Counted from the stretch's first letter, positions 39,484-49,283 are shown. The stretch is 64,000 nt of DNA from Geodermatophilus obscurus (GCF_900115395.1 NZ_FOWE01000011.1:124001-188000), one strand, 5' to 3'. Made by a program: numbers and translations. Notes: generated from the sequence alone by a model not told the origin.

Positions 39484-40410
39484 TCAGCTCGTCACCTGCC
39501 CGTTCGCCACCACGTCCGACGGTTCCGCCGGAGCCTCACGACCGGGCTCGATGCTGACCGCGTAGGCGTCGTAGTCGTCGAGACCGGTCGCCGCGGAGCC
39601 TATGGTCCGGACGTCCGTCCGTGGGGAGACGACGACGTCGAACTCGCCGAGCGCCACCGGACCGTCCTCCGCCACCCCCCACACCACGTACGTGCTGTCG
39701 GACAGGTCGTTGACCCCCAGCCCGTGGGTGACGACGTCCAACCGGCCGTCGCGGGCGACCACCGTGGCCACCGACCGGCCGTCGTCCGACAGGGGCGCGA
39801 TGGTCGCCCGGCCCGGCTGCAGCAGCGAGTCGAGGACCTCGGCCTGCTCGGCCGCCACCGCCTGCGCCTCGTCCCGCGCCGACCCGAGGACGACGTTCCA
39901 CGTCCCCAGCGCCAGGATCGCCGCGACCGCGGCCGCCACGAGCGCGTTGGGCAGCACCCGCCGCCACACCGTCGGCCCGCCGGTGCCGGCCTCGACGGCC
40001 GGCGGGACGTAGCCCGGGAAGCCGGTGGCGCCACGGCCGGCCGCGGTCGACCCGGCGCCGGGGACGTCGCCGCGCCGGCGGCCGCCCGGAGGGCCGGCGA
40101 GCGGCGGGAGGGCCACGTCGTCGGGCCCACCGGGGTCGGGCCCGGTGACGGGCGCCGGGGGCGGCAGCTGCTCGGTGCGCTCGACGGCCTCGCGCAGCCG
40201 GTCGCGCAGCCCCTCGGAGGGCTCGGCCGGCGGCAGGTCACCGGCCAGCGCGGCCATGACCTCGGCGGTCTCGGCGACCGTGCGCGTGCACCGCGGGCAG
40301 GCGGCCAGGTGGGGGGCGAAGAGGGTCTCGTCCTCGGGCTCGAGCGCGTGCAGCGCCCAGCCGACGGCGAGCTCGTCGAAGGTCTCGTGGTCGTCGTGCC
40401 GCGAGGTCAC
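39484..40410 (-). CDS. anti-sigma factor (RskA-like)
   Basis: 308 aa from GTG 40410 overlapping the sigma stop by 4 bp. The N-terminal zinc anti-sigma domain has the HxxxCxxC motif in HLAACPRC (residues about 34-41). A Pro/Gly linker, one membrane helix (ALVAAAVAAILALGTWNVV, about 180-198) and an extracytoplasmic RskA domain (TYVVWGVAEDGPVALGEFDV) follow. It should hold the adjacent sigma factor inactive until an envelope signal triggers its cleavage. Confidence 0.9.
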   Translation of the reverse strand: MTSRHDDHETFDELAVGWALHALEPEDETLFAPHLAACPRCTRTVAETAEVMAALAGDLPPAEPSEGLRDRLREAVERTEQLPPPAPVTGPDPGGPDDVALPPLAGPPGGRRRGDVPGAGSTAAGRGATGFPGYVPPAVEAGTGGPTVWRRVLPNALVAAAVAAILALGTWNVVLGSARDEAQAVAAEQAEVLDSLLQPGRATIAPLSDDGRSVATVVARDGRLDVVTHGLGVNDLSDSTYVVWGVAEDGPVALGEFDVVVSPRTDVRTIGSAATGLDDYDAYAVSIEPGREAPAEPSDVVANGQVTS

Positions 40411-41063
40411 CGGGCACCCCCGTCGACCGCCGTGGAGTCGCTGAGCGCCCCGCCGGCCGAGGCGCCGGCGACCGCGCCCAGCTCCACCTTGAGCCGGCGC
40501 ATGCCGGCGAGCATGCGGGTCTTGACCGTGCCCAGCGGTGCACGCGTCAGCGCCGCGACCTCCCGCTGCGTGTAGCCGCCGTAGTAGGCCAGCGTGAGCG
40601 CCTCGCGCTGCGCGTGGGGCAGCGTCCCGAGGGCCAGCCGCACCCGGTCGGACACCACCCGGCTCCACACCTCGTCCTCGACGTCGCGGGCGTCCGTGGG
40701 GGCGCTGAGCACCAGGTCGTCCTCGGCGCGGGTCTGCCGGCGGCGGTGCGCCTCCTCGCGGCGGACGGCGTCGACGGCCTTGTGGTGCACCATCGCCATC
40801 AGCCAGGACGAGAAGCTGCCGCGGGCGCGGTCGTAGGCGTGCGGGTCGCGCCACACCGTGAGGAACACGTCCTGGACGACGTCCTCGGCGAGCGTGTCGT
40901 CGGCGAGGATGCGACGGGCCAAGGCGAACGCGGGCCTGCGGAACCGGTCGTAGAGGTCGTCGACAGCGCCCCTGTCCCCCGCACGCACGCGCAGCACGAG
41001 GTCGGCATCACCGGGATCGCCCTCCGGTCGGCGTGCCGGACGCGTCACGGCTCCCATCGTCAC
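40407..41063 (-). CDS. ECF sigma-70 factor (SigK/SigL-like)
   Basis: 218 aa. Region 2 spans about 22-95 (LYDRFRRPAFALARRILAD, AEDVVQDVFLTVWR, GSFSSWLMAMVHHKAVD). Region 4 spans about 135-190 with the helix-turn-helix YYGGYTQREVAALTRAPLGT. It directs RNA polymerase to stress promoters and is paired with the RskA-type anti-sigma by a translational overlap. GTG 41063, ATG 41057 and GTG 41048 are all possible starts. Confidence 0.92.
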   Translation of the reverse strand: MTMGAVTRPARRPEGDPGDADLVLRVRAGDRGAVDDLYDRFRRPAFALARRILADDTLAEDVVQDVFLTVWRDPHAYDRARGSFSSWLMAMVHHKAVDAVRREEAHRRRQTRAEDDLVLSAPTDARDVEDEVWSRVVSDRVRLALGTLPHAQREALTLAYYGGYTQREVAALTRAPLGTVKTRMLAGMRRLKVELGAVAGASAGGALSDSTAVDGGAR

Positions 41064-41222
41064 ACGTCACGTTCGCGCCAGACAGCCACCTCGGTTCAGC
41101 ACGCCGCACGGGTCCACCGCTCGTGTCACCGGTCCCTCACTCTTCCGGACGACACGCCCGGGGAGCGCTCGGCGCAACATCCCGCCTCGCCGGTCGTTCT
41201 ACCTGTCATGGATCGTGGCGAC

Positions 41223-41672
41223 ATGGCACACCGCTCCTCCCCCGGGTACTCCGTCCCGACGACGCTGTACCTGGTGGGCCCCGGCTCCTGGACCGAGGTG
41301 CCCGCGGTCCTGTCGTACGAGGCGAGCGACCCGTTCGCGGTCCGGATCGGGTTCGGGGAGCCCGGCGAGCCCGTCGACGACGGCATCACGTGGCTGCTGG
41401 CCCGCGAGCTGCTGGCGGCCGGGCTGGAGCGCCCCGCCGGCGAGGGTGACGTGCGGCTGTGGCCGGCGCGCACCAGCGGGGACGTCCTGTACCTGCACCT
41501 GCGCGCACCCTCGGGCGAGGCCCTCTTCGAACTGTCGCGCGCGACGGTGGCCGCCTTCCTGCAGCAGACGGAGGCCCTGGTACCCCCCGGGCAGGAGACC
41601 GCGGCGCTCGACGTCGACGAGGAGCTCGCCGTCCTGTTGTCCGGCGGCGGCACCGACCCCGGGACGAGCTGA
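41223..41672 (+). CDS. SsgA-like sporulation / cell division protein
   Basis: 149 aa from ATG 41223, or 154 aa from ATG 41208. VPAVLSYEASDPFAVRIGF, TWLLARELLAAGLERPAGEG, DVRLWPA and FLQQTEALVPPGQE match the SsgA/SsgB family, which steers FtsZ and septum placement in sporulating actinomycetes. The family is restricted to morphologically complex actinobacteria, which supports the taxonomic guess. Divergent from the sigma gene across about 160 bp with no clear regulatory motif. Confidence 0.88.
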   Translation: MAHRSSPGYSVPTTLYLVGPGSWTEVPAVLSYEASDPFAVRIGFGEPGEPVDDGITWLLARELLAAGLERPAGEGDVRLWPARTSGDVLYLHLRAPSGEALFELSRATVAAFLQQTEALVPPGQETAALDVDEELAVLLSGGGTDPGTS

Positions 41673-41737
41673 ACGTCGGGACCCCCCGTGAAACCCCCTC
41701 CGGGGGTCGGGTATGGTTCTCCGTGCAGGACAGCAAC

Positions 41738-41810
41738 GCGGACGTGGCTCAGTTGGTAGAGCATCACCTTGCCAAGGTGAGGGTCGCGGGTTCGAATCCC
41801 GTCGTCCGCT
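41738..41810 (+). tRNA. tRNA-Gly (anticodon GCC)
   Basis: 73 nt. Acceptor GCGGACG/CGTCCGC, D-arm GGCTCAGTTGGTAGAGC, anticodon loop TTGCCAA and T-arm GCGGGTTCGAATCCCGT. Discriminator T. First of a three-tRNA cluster on the plus strand. Confidence 0.96.
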
Positions 41811-41853
41811 CGGGACCTCGAGCGCTGGTCGCGAGACCGGCGCTCGTGTGTGC

Positions 41854-41924
41854 GGTGGAGTGGCCGAGAGGCGAGGCAACGGCCTGCAAAGCCGTCTACA
41901 CGGGTTCAAATCCCGTCTCCACCT
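41854..41924 (+). tRNA. tRNA-Cys (anticodon GCA)
   Basis: 71 nt. Acceptor GGTGGAG/CTCCACC, anticodon stem ACGGC/GCCGT around CTGCAAA, T-arm CGGGTTCAAATCCCG. The T discriminator agrees with cysteine identity. Confidence 0.95.
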
Positions 41925-41974
41925 CGCCTCCTCGCAGCAGCGCGGTGGAGCGGGCCGGTCACAGCACCGGACTC

Positions 41975-42049
41975 GGGCGATTGGCTCAGTGGTAGAGCGC
42001 TACCTTGACACGGTAGAGGTCACTGGTTCGAACCCAGTATCGCCCACCA
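41975..42049 (+). tRNA. tRNA-Val (anticodon GAC), CCA encoded
   Basis: 72-nt body (to 42046) plus an encoded CCA (42047-42049). Acceptor GGGCGAT/ATCGCCC and anticodon stem CTACC/GGTAG around TTGACAC. Body differs from the minus-strand tRNA-Val(CAC) only in and next to the anticodon arm. Confidence 0.95.
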
Positions 42050-42056
42050 GCACGCG

Positions 42057-42082
42057 GAGCCCCGGGCCACGGCCCGGGGCTC
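42057..42082. terminator. hairpin between tRNA-Val and coaE
   Basis: GAGCCCCGGG pairs with CCCGGGGCTC around a CCACGG loop, eight bases past the tRNA CCA and 26 bp beyond the coaE stop on the other strand. Likely terminator for both. Confidence 0.75.
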
Positions 42083-42107
42083 TCGTCGTCCCCGGGACGG
42101 CCGGCCC

Positions 42108-42713
42108 TCAGCCCCGCTCCCCCACCGCCGGCACCACCCGCTCGGCCCAGAGGCGCTCGACCTGGGCGGCCAGGGCGTCCGGGGTGCCGCTGTTGTCCAG
42201 GACGACGTCGGCGACCGCCCGCCGCTGCTCGTCGGTGGCCTGCGCGGCGATCCGCGCACGGGCGTCGTCCTCGGTGAGCCCGCGCAGCACCAGACGCGCC
42301 AGCCGGGTCTCCAGGTCGGCCTCGACCACCAGCACGAGGTCGTAGCGACCGGCCTGCCCGGTCTCCACCAGCAGCGGCACGTCCTGGACGACGACGGCGT
42401 CCGGCGGCGCCCCGGCGACGACCTCCTCCGCGCGCGCCCGCACCAGCGGGTGCACGATGCCGTCGAGCCGGGCCCGCGCCTCCTGGTCGGCGAAGACGAT
42501 CGAGGCCAGCGCGGCCCGGTCGAGCGCGCCGTCGGGTGTCAGCACCCCCGGCCCGAAGGCCCCGACGACGGCGGCCAGGCCCGGCGTGCCGGGTTCGACG
42601 ACCTCGCGCGCGATGCGGTCGGCGTCGACGACCACCGCCCCGCGCGCGGCCAGCAGCGCCGCCACGGTGCTCTTCCCCGACCCGATCCCGCCGGTCAACC
42701 CGATGCGCAGCAC
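42108..42713 (-). CDS. coaE: dephospho-CoA kinase
   Basis: 201 aa from GTG 42713. P-loop [20 protein letters not shown], then [18 protein letters not shown] and [19 protein letters not shown], all typical. It phosphorylates dephospho-CoA in the last step of CoA synthesis. Actinobacterial relatives often carry a C-terminal UPF0157 extension; this copy does not. Close to rpsA and polA, as in other actinobacteria. Confidence 0.94.
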   Translation of the reverse strand: MLRIGLTGGIGSGKSTVAALLAARGAVVVDADRIAREVVEPGTPGLAAVVGAFGPGVLTPDGALDRAALASIVFADQEARARLDGIVHPLVRARAEEVVAGAPPDAVVVQDVPLLVETGQAGRYDLVLVVEADLETRLARLVLRGLTEDDARARIAAQATDEQRRAVADVVLDNSGTPDALAAQVERLWAERVVPAVGERG

Positions 42714-42874
42714 GTTCGGACCGTAACGACCGACCCGATGGCGGTCACGGACGGGTAACACCCGCCCGCGGATCCCGGCGCGTCGCACCAGTCACACGCG
42801 TCACTCCTCATAACGTCCGCCCCGGCGGTCACCCACGGAGGGGGACGCAGCCGAGAGAGGCAGGCACCACCACG

Positions 42875-43147
42875 ATGTCGCAGACCCGCACCGCTGCCGC
42901 GATCGTCTCCGGCTCCCGCACCCCCGGTCGCCACCGGGTGGAGCGCGCCGGCGGCATCCGGGTCACCGACCTGCCGGCCGTGCGCGAGCGGCTCGCCGCC
43001 ACCGGGACGGCGACGCGGACCTCGCGTCGCGCCGCGTTCGTGCGCTGGCTGCTCGACGCCGCCCCGGCCGGCCGCCACACCTGGCAGGCGCTGGCCGCCG
43101 CCGGTGGGCGCCCGCGCTCGGCGTTCGCGATCATCCTGAGCCTCTGA
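42875..43147 (+). CDS. small basic hypothetical protein
   Basis: 90 aa, not recognised. ATG 42875 lies 16 bp after GAGAGAGG. The second half, RRAAFVRWLLDAAPAGRHTW followed by QALAAAGGRPRSAFAIILSL, looks like a short helical DNA-binding-type fold. The N-terminal third is Thr/Ala/Arg-rich. It stands alone, divergent from coaE and followed by a good hairpin at 43236, which supports a real transcription unit. Confidence 0.55.
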   Translation: MSQTRTAAAIVSGSRTPGRHRVERAGGIRVTDLPAVRERLAATGTATRTSRRAAFVRWLLDAAPAGRHTWQALAAAGGRPRSAFAIILSL

Positions 43148-43235
43148 CGGACTCCTGCCCCCACCGCTGACCCGTCCGCGGCGGGCTGCAGGAGGTCCAC
43201 GACCGGCTCCACCCGCTGGGTGGGGCCTCGGAACG

Positions 43236-43270
43236 GTCGTCCGCCCGGACGGGGATGCCGGGCGGGCGAC
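43236..43270 (+). terminator. hairpin after the 90-aa gene
   Basis: A 13-bp stem (43236-43248 with 43258-43270, one G-T wobble) around a 9-nt loop, 88 bp downstream of the small gene. Confidence 0.65.
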
Positions 43271-43327
43271 CCCCACCCCGGCCCTCCTGGTCCGCCCGAC
43301 CCTCCCGAGCGCAGCAGTCCGGGAAGG

Positions 43328-43368
43328 CGACGGAGGCCCAGGACCTCGCGGGTCCTGGGCCTCCGTCG
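43328..43368 (-). terminator. strong hairpin downstream of rpsA
   Basis: A perfect 18-bp stem (43328-43345 with 43351-43368) with a 5-nt TCGCG loop, 28 bp beyond the rpsA stop. A clear terminator for the highly expressed rpsA gene. Confidence 0.85.
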
Positions 43369-43396
43369 TCGATCAGACCGTCAGCCGGTCAGCGGC

Positions 43397-44875
43397 TCAC
43401 TCCCCGCCGGCGAGCTTGGCCCGCAGCGCGGCGAGCGCCTCGTCGCTGGCCAGCGTGCCGCCGCCACCGCCGACGACGGTGTCGCCCGCCGGGGCCACGT
43501 CACCGCCGGAGGAGTAGTTCCCCCCGGCAGCGGCCTCGGCGTCGGCCTCGCGGGCCGCGGCGATCTGCTTGCGGTGCGCCTCGAAGCGGGCCTGGGCCTC
43601 GGCGTACTGCCGCTCCCAGGTCTCGCGGGCCTCGTCGTAGCCCTCGAGCCACTCGCCGGTCTCCGGGTCGAAGCCCTCGGGATAGATGTAGTTGCCCTGC
43701 TCGTCGTACGAGGCGGCCATGCCGTAGGCGGCGGGGTCGAACTGCTCCTCGTCGCCGATGACGCCCTCGTTGGCCTGCTTGAGCGACAGCGAGATGCGGC
43801 GGCGGTCCAGGTCGATGTCGATGACCTTGACCAGGATCTCGTCGCCGACCTGCACGACCTGCTCCGGGATCTCCACGTGGCGCTCGGCCAGCTCGGAGAT
43901 GTGGACCAGGCCCTCGATGCCCTCGTCGACCCGGACGAACGCACCGAAGGGCACCAGCTTGGTGACCTTGCCGGGCACGACCTGCCCGATCTGGTGCGTG
44001 CGGGCGAACTGGCGCCACGGGTCCTCCTGCGTCGCCTTCAGCGACAGGGAGACCCGCTCGCGGTCGAGGTCGACGTCGAGGACCTCGACGGTGACCTCCT
44101 GGCCCACCTCGACGACCTCGGACGGGTGGTCGATGTGCTTCCAGGACAGCTCGGAGACGTGCACGAGGCCGTCCACGCCGCCGAGGTCGACGAACGCGCC
44201 GAAGTTGACGATCGAGGAGACGACGCCGGTGCGCACCTGGCCGCGGGCGAGCTTGTTGAGGAACTCGCTGCGGACCTCGGACTGCGTCTGCTCCAGCCAC
44301 TGCCGGCGGGACAGGACGACGTTGTTGCGGTTCTTGTCGAGCTCGATGATCTTCGCCTCGAGCTCACGGCCCACGTAGGGCTGCAGGTCGCGCACGCGGC
44401 GCATCTCGACCAGCGAGGCGGGGAGGAACCCGCGCAGGCCGATGTCGAGGATGAGACCACCCTTGACGACCTCGATGACGGTGCCGGTGACGACCTCGTC
44501 GGCTTCCTTCTTCGCCTCGATCGTGCCCCAGGCGCGCTCGTACTGGGCGCGCTTCTTGGACAGGATCAGGCGGCCCTCCTTGTCCTCCTTCTGGAGGACG
44601 AGGGCTTCCACCTCGTCGCCGACCTTGACGACCTCGTTGGGGTCGACGTCGTGCTTGATGGACAGCTCGCGCGAGGGGATGACGCCCTCGGTCTTGTAGC
44701 CGATGTCCAGCAGCACCTCGTCCCGGTCGACCTTGACGATGACGCCTTCGACGATGTCTCCGTCGTTGAAGTACTTGATCGTCTGGTCGATCGCCGCGAG
44801 GAAGTCCTCGGCCGAGCCGATGTCGTTGACGGCGACCTGGGGGGTGCTGGAAGGACGGACCTGGGTGGAGGTCAT
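43397..44875 (-). CDS. rpsA: 30S ribosomal protein S1
   Basis: 492 aa from ATG 44875; the open frame extends upstream but the [20 protein letters not shown] start is the family start. Four S1 RNA-binding repeats follow: [20 protein letters not shown] (about 38), [37 protein letters not shown] and [20 protein letters not shown]. An acidic and Gly-rich C-terminal tail of about 125 residues completes it. It recruits mRNA to the small subunit. Confidence 0.97.
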   Translation of the reverse strand: MTSTQVRPSSTPQVAVNDIGSAEDFLAAIDQTIKYFNDGDIVEGVIVKVDRDEVLLDIGYKTEGVIPSRELSIKHDVDPNEVVKVGDEVEALVLQKEDKEGRLILSKKRAQYERAWGTIEAKKEADEVVTGTVIEVVKGGLILDIGLRGFLPASLVEMRRVRDLQPYVGRELEAKIIELDKNRNNVVLSRRQWLEQTQSEVRSEFLNKLARGQVRTGVVSSIVNFGAFVDLGGVDGLVHVSELSWKHIDHPSEVVEVGQEVTVEVLDVDLDRERVSLSLKATQEDPWRQFARTHQIGQVVPGKVTKLVPFGAFVRVDEGIEGLVHISELAERHVEIPEQVVQVGDEILVKVIDIDLDRRRISLSLKQANEGVIGDEEQFDPAAYGMAASYDEQGNYIYPEGFDPETGEWLEGYDEARETWERQYAEAQARFEAHRKQIAAAREADAEAAAGGNYSSGGDVAPAGDTVVGGGGGTLASDEALAALRAKLAGGE

Positions 44876-45091
44876 GTGGTTGGTTGCTCCGGACGGGGGA
44901 TGCGTAGGGACGGGGGTACCACGGCCGGGGTGACCGCGGGAGCGGGGAGAGCCGGCGCGCGCCGATCCCTTGCGGGCAACAGCACTGACAGACCTCTGGC
45001 GCAGTCCCATGGTACGGACGCGGGCGCGCACGGGTCCACCTGGGTGGGCGCCCTTCGACGGTCCCCCGCGGCGTGTCACGATCGGCGTGTC

Positions 45092-45931
45092 ATGCCCGCG
45101 CCCGTGCTCCCCCTCGGTCCCGACGGCTACCCGGCGGCCGGCGGCGTCGAGCGGCGGCCCGCGGGCGCCGCGGAGTCCGCCCGGGCCAACCGCGGCTGGT
45201 GGGACGCCGCCGCGCCGGCCTACCTCGCCGAGCACGGCGACGACCTCGGCGAGGTGGACTTCCTGTGGTGTCCCGAGGGCCTGCGGGAGGACGACGCGCA
45301 CCTGCTGGGCGACGTCGCCGGGCGGAGGGTGCTGGAGGTCGGCTGCGGATCGGCGCCGTGCGCGCGCTGGCTGCGGCGCGCCGGGGCCGAGGTCGTCGCG
45401 CTGGACCTGTCGGCCGGGATGCTCGCCCGTGCGGCGGAGGGCAACCGGGCGACGGGCCTCACCGTGCCGTTGCTGCAGGCCGACGCCGGCGCGCTGCCCC
45501 TGGCCGACGGCGCGTTCGACGTCGTCTGCTCGGCGTTCGGGGGGCTGCCGTTCGTGGCCGACGTCGAGGGCGCGCTGGCCGAGGTGGCGCGCGTGCTGCG
45601 GCCGGGCGGTCGGGTCGTGGCCTCGGTCAACCACCCGTTCCGCTGGCCGCTGCCGGACTCCCCCGACCCCGACGACCTGCGCGTCGTGTCCTCCTACTTC
45701 GACCGGCGGCCCTACGTGGAGACCGACGACGCGGGCCGGGCCGTGTACGTCGAGCACCACCGCACGGTCGGCGACTGGGTGCGCGCCGTCGTCGGGGTGG
45801 GCCTGGTCCTCGACGACCTGGTGGAGCCGGAGTGGGCGCCGGGGCGCACTCAGGTATGGGGCCAGTGGTCCCCGGCCCGGGGCGCGCTGGTGCCCGGCAC
45901 GCTGGTCCTGGTCGCCCACCGGCCCAGCTGA
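45092..45931 (+). CDS. class I SAM-dependent methyltransferase
   Basis: 279 aa from ATG 45092. The intact SAM motif [51 protein letters not shown] and [16 protein letters not shown] give a complete Methyltransf_11 core. N-terminal [20 protein letters not shown] is common in this actinobacterial group. Located between rpsA and polA, as in several actinobacteria. Substrate unknown; divergent from rpsA. Confidence 0.9.
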   Translation: MPAPVLPLGPDGYPAAGGVERRPAGAAESARANRGWWDAAAPAYLAEHGDDLGEVDFLWCPEGLREDDAHLLGDVAGRRVLEVGCGSAPCARWLRRAGAEVVALDLSAGMLARAAEGNRATGLTVPLLQADAGALPLADGAFDVVCSAFGGLPFVADVEGALAEVARVLRPGGRVVASVNHPFRWPLPDSPDPDDLRVVSSYFDRRPYVETDDAGRAVYVEHHRTVGDWVRAVVGVGLVLDDLVEPEWAPGRTQVWGQWSPARGALVPGTLVLVAHRPS

Positions 45932-45991
45932 AGGACCCCGGTGCCCCCTCCTGCACCCAGGGCCGACCGACCGGAGACCTCAGGCTGCACC

Positions 45992-46573
45992 TCAGGTCGA
46001 GGGTGGGTTGCCCTGGGCGGTGAGCCAGCGGGCCGCTGCGCGGGCACCACACAGCCGGACGACGACGAGCCCGCGCCGGTCGGCCTCAGCGGAGAAGCGG
46101 GCGGCGTTGTCGTCCCGGAGAGCGCGGAACCGGGGTCCCGCCACCACCCACAGCGGGTGCGAGCCGCGCAGCCAGTTCCGGGCCCGTTCCCGGTTGCCGT
46201 TGTAGAGCTCGCGCCGTGTCAGCGCCCGGCCGAGCGTGCGGCGCAGCAACCGCCCGGCGACCAGGGGCCACGGGTGGTCCAGCCACACGACGGCGTCGGC
46301 GGTGGCCAGCAGCCGCGGCTGGACCGCCCGGTACTGGTACTCGGTCACCCACCGGCCCGTGGCGAGCAGCGCGTCGACGTCGGACTCGAACTCCGGGCGC
46401 GGGACCCAGCCGGGGCCGTGGAACAGCGCGTCCATCTCCGTGTACGGCAGGTCCAGCCGTGCTGCCAGTGCCTGGGCCAAGGTGGTCTTCCCGGCACCGG
46501 GGCTGCCGGCGACCAGGACCCGCCGCGCGCCGGCCGGCAGCTCCCTAGTGGGCGGCGGCATCCCAGCTGGCAC
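45992..46573 (-). CDS. adenylate kinase-like P-loop NTPase
   Basis: 193 aa, or 189 aa from the second ATG at 46561. The P-loop VLVAGSPGAGKTTLAQALA, MDALFHGPGWVPRPEFESDV and DAVVWLDHPWPLVAGRLLRR place it with FlaR/topology-modulation and adenylate kinase-like proteins. These are usually nucleotide or small-molecule kinases of unproven substrate. Its first 29 bp overlap the 3' end of polA, so it is translationally linked. Confidence 0.82.
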   Translation of the reverse strand: MPAGMPPPTRELPAGARRVLVAGSPGAGKTTLAQALAARLDLPYTEMDALFHGPGWVPRPEFESDVDALLATGRWVTEYQYRAVQPRLLATADAVVWLDHPWPLVAGRLLRRTLGRALTRRELYNGNRERARNWLRGSHPLWVVAGPRFRALRDDNAARFSAEADRRGLVVVRLCGARAAARWLTAQGNPPST

Positions 46574-49283
46574 CGAGGCCGACCGACACCTCGAGCGGCA
46601 CGGACAGCTGCGCCGCGCCCGCCATCTCGCGGCGGACGAGGGTCTCCAGCGCCTCCCGCTCCCCCGCCGCGACCTCGAGCACGAGTTCGTCGTGCACCTG
46701 CAGCAGCATCCGCGACCGCAGGCCCTCGGCCTCGATCGCCCGCTCGACGCCGAGCATCGCGACCTTCATGACGTCGGCCGCCGAGCCCTGGATCGGGGCG
46801 TTGAGCGCCATCCGCTCGGCCATCTGCCGCCGCTGCCCGTTGTCGCTGGTGAGGTCGGGCAGGTAGCGCCGCCGGCCGAGGGTGGTCTCGGTGTAACCGG
46901 TCTGGCGGGCGTCGTCGACGACGCCGTCGAGGTAGTCGCGGATCCCGCCGAAGCGCTCGAAGTAGGCGTGCATCTGCCCGCGCGCCTCCTCCGGCGTGAT
47001 CCGCAGCTGCTGCGCCAGCCCGTAGGCCGACAGCCCGTAGGCCAGGCCGTAGCTCATCGCCTTGATCCGGCGGCGCATCTCCGGGTCGACCTGCTCGATC
47101 GGGATGTCGTAGGCCCGCGAGGCCACGAACGAGTGCAGGTCCTCCCCCGAGGTGAACGCCTCGATGAGGCCGGCGTCCTCGGACAGGTGCGCCATGATCC
47201 GCATCTCGATCTGGCTGTAGTCGGCCGTCATCAGCGACTCGTAGCCCTGCCCGACGACGAACGCCTGCCGGATCCGCCGGCCCTCGGCGGTGCGGATGGG
47301 GATGTTCTGCAGGTTCGGGTCGATGGAGGACAGCCGGCCGGTGGCGGCGATCGTCTGCTGGAACGTGGTGTGGATGCGCCCGGCGTCGTCGACCATCGGG
47401 ATCAGGCCGTCGATGACCGTGCGCAGCCGGGTGACGTCGCGGTGGCGCAGCAGGTGCTCGAGGAAGGGGTGCCCGGTCTGCGCCAGCAGGTAGGTGAGCG
47501 CCTCGGCGTCGGTGGTGTAGCCGGACTTGATCTTCTTGGTCTTCGGCAGGCCGAGCTCGTCGAAGAGCACCGCCTGCAGCTGCTTGGGCGAGCCGAGGTT
47601 GATCTCGTGCCCGATGACGGCGTACGCCTCGGCGGCCGCGGCGGCCACGCCGTCGGCGAACTCCCGCTGCAGCTCGGTGAGCAGGTCGACGTCGACGGCG
47701 ATGCCGCGGCGCTCCATGCCGGCGAGCACCCGGGTGAGCGGCAGCTCGATCTCGCCGAGCAGGTGGTCCCCGCCCTTCTGGCCGAGCACCTGCTCGAGCG
47801 CGTCGGAGAGGTCGTTGACCGCGACGGCCTTGAGGACGTCGGCGTGCGCGGCCTCCGCGGCGAGGTCGGCCTCGCTGGGGCCCAGGCCCTCGAGGGTCAG
47901 CTGGGGCTCGGGCGCGGCGTCGTCCTTGAGCTCGCGCTTGAGGTAGCGCACCGAGAGGTCGGCGAGGTCGAAGGAGCGCTGCCCGGGGGTGGCCAGGTAG
48001 GCAGCCAGCGCGGTGTCGCTGACCACGCCCTGCAGCTCCCAGCCGCGTGCCCACACCGCCAGCAGCGGGCCCTTGACGTCGTGGGCGACCTTCTCGGTGG
48101 CCGGGTCGGCCAGCCACGCGGCGAGGGCCTGCTCGTCGGCGGCGCCGAGGTCGGGGCCGCAGTCGACGAAGACGGCGTGGTCGTCGGCGGCGGCCAGCGC
48201 GAGGCCGGCCAGCTCGCCGGTGCCGCGGCCCCACGTCCCGCGGAAGACCAGCCCGGTGCGGCCGGTACGGGCGTGCGCGTCGAGCCAGGCGCCGAGCTCC
48301 CCGGCCGCGACCTCGTCGGCGGTGACGTCGAAGCCGCCCTCGACCTCGGGCTCGGCGCTGCTGAGCGTGGCGAACAGCCGGTCGCGCAGCACGCGGAACT
48401 GCAGGTTGTCGAAGAGGGTGTGCACCTCGTTGCGGTCCCACGCGCGGACGGCGAGGTCCTGCGGGCCGACCTCGAGGGCGACGGAGCGGTCGAGCTCGGT
48501 GAGCCGCCGGTTCTGCAGCACCGACGACAGGTGCTCGCGCAGCTTCTCCCCGACCTTGCCCTTGACCGTGTCGACGCGGTCGACGAGCTCGTCGAGGGAG
48601 CCGTACTCGCGCACCCACTTGGCCGCCGTCTTCTCACCGACGCTCGGGATGCTCGGCAGGTTGTCGCTGGGGTCGCCCCGCAGCGCGGCGAAGTCGGGGT
48701 ACTGCTGCGGCGTCAGCCCGTACTTGGCCTCCACCTCCCCGGGCGTGAACCGGGTGAGGTCGGAGACGCCCTTGCGGGGGTAGAGCACCGTCACGTGCTC
48801 GTTCACCAGCTGCAGCGCGTCGCGGTCGCCGGTGCAGATGAGCACGTCCATGCCCTGCTCGACGGCCTGCACGGTGAGCGTGGCGATGACGTCGTCGGCC
48901 TCGAAGCCCGGCGCGGTGACCACCGGGATGTGCAACGCGCCGAGCACCTCCTGGATGAGGCTGACCTGCCCGCGGAAGTCGGTCGGGCTCTCGGTGCGGT
49001 TGGCCTTGTACTCCGCGTAGATCTCGCTGCGGAAGGTCTGCCGGCCGACGTCGAAGGCGACGGCGAGGTGCGTGGGCTGCTCGTCGCGCAGCACGTTGAT
49101 CAGCATCGACGTGAAGCCGTAGACGGCGTTGGTCGGCTGGCCGGTCGTGGTGGAGAAGTTCTCCACCGGCAGCGCGAAGAAGGCCCGGTAGGCCAGCGAG
49201 TGGCCGTCGAGCAGCAGCAGCCGCGGCCGCGTCCCGGGCGTCGACGGGACGGTGGGCGCTGGGGTGGTCACCGGAGCGGACAT
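46545..49283 (-). CDS. polA: DNA polymerase I
   Basis: 912 aa from ATG 49283. 5'-3' exonuclease/FEN domain at about 18-300 (LLLDGHSLAYRAFFALP, DVLICTGDRDALQLV). The 3'-5' exonuclease domain at about 330-520 lacks the catalytic DxE motif (FVDCGPDL), so there is no proofreading, as usual in actinobacteria. The polymerase domain has DPNLQNIPIRT, ADYSQIEMRIMAHLSED and VHDELVLEV. It performs Okazaki fragment processing and repair synthesis. Confidence 0.97.
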   Translation of the reverse strand: MSAPVTTPAPTVPSTPGTRPRLLLLDGHSLAYRAFFALPVENFSTTTGQPTNAVYGFTSMLINVLRDEQPTHLAVAFDVGRQTFRSEIYAEYKANRTESPTDFRGQVSLIQEVLGALHIPVVTAPGFEADDVIATLTVQAVEQGMDVLICTGDRDALQLVNEHVTVLYPRKGVSDLTRFTPGEVEAKYGLTPQQYPDFAALRGDPSDNLPSIPSVGEKTAAKWVREYGSLDELVDRVDTVKGKVGEKLREHLSSVLQNRRLTELDRSVALEVGPQDLAVRAWDRNEVHTLFDNLQFRVLRDRLFATLSSAEPEVEGGFDVTADEVAAGELGAWLDAHARTGRTGLVFRGTWGRGTGELAGLALAAADDHAVFVDCGPDLGAADEQALAAWLADPATEKVAHDVKGPLLAVWARGWELQGVVSDTALAAYLATPGQRSFDLADLSVRYLKRELKDDAAPEPQLTLEGLGPSEADLAAEAAHADVLKAVAVNDLSDALEQVLGQKGGDHLLGEIELPLTRVLAGMERRGIAVDVDLLTELQREFADGVAAAAAEAYAVIGHEINLGSPKQLQAVLFDELGLPKTKKIKSGYTTDAEALTYLLAQTGHPFLEHLLRHRDVTRLRTVIDGLIPMVDDAGRIHTTFQQTIAATGRLSSIDPNLQNIPIRTAEGRRIRQAFVVGQGYESLMTADYSQIEMRIMAHLSEDAGLIEAFTSGEDLHSFVASRAYDIPIEQVDPEMRRRIKAMSYGLAYGLSAYGLAQQLRITPEEARGQMHAYFERFGGIRDYLDGVVDDARQTGYTETTLGRRRYLPDLTSDNGQRRQMAERMALNAPIQGSAADVMKVAMLGVERAIEAEGLRSRMLLQVHDELVLEVAAGEREALETLVRREMAGAAQLSVPLEVSVGLGASWDAAAH

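Noticed and set aside
38898-42049. tRNA genes examined as attachment sites of an integrated element
   Set aside because: No integrase, no direct repeat of a tRNA 3' end and no phage or conjugation genes are present in the window.
43220-45091. Long upstream extension of the methyltransferase frame, antisense to rpsA
   Set aside because: The methyltransferase fold begins after ATG 45092; the extension is low-complexity shadow of rpsA.
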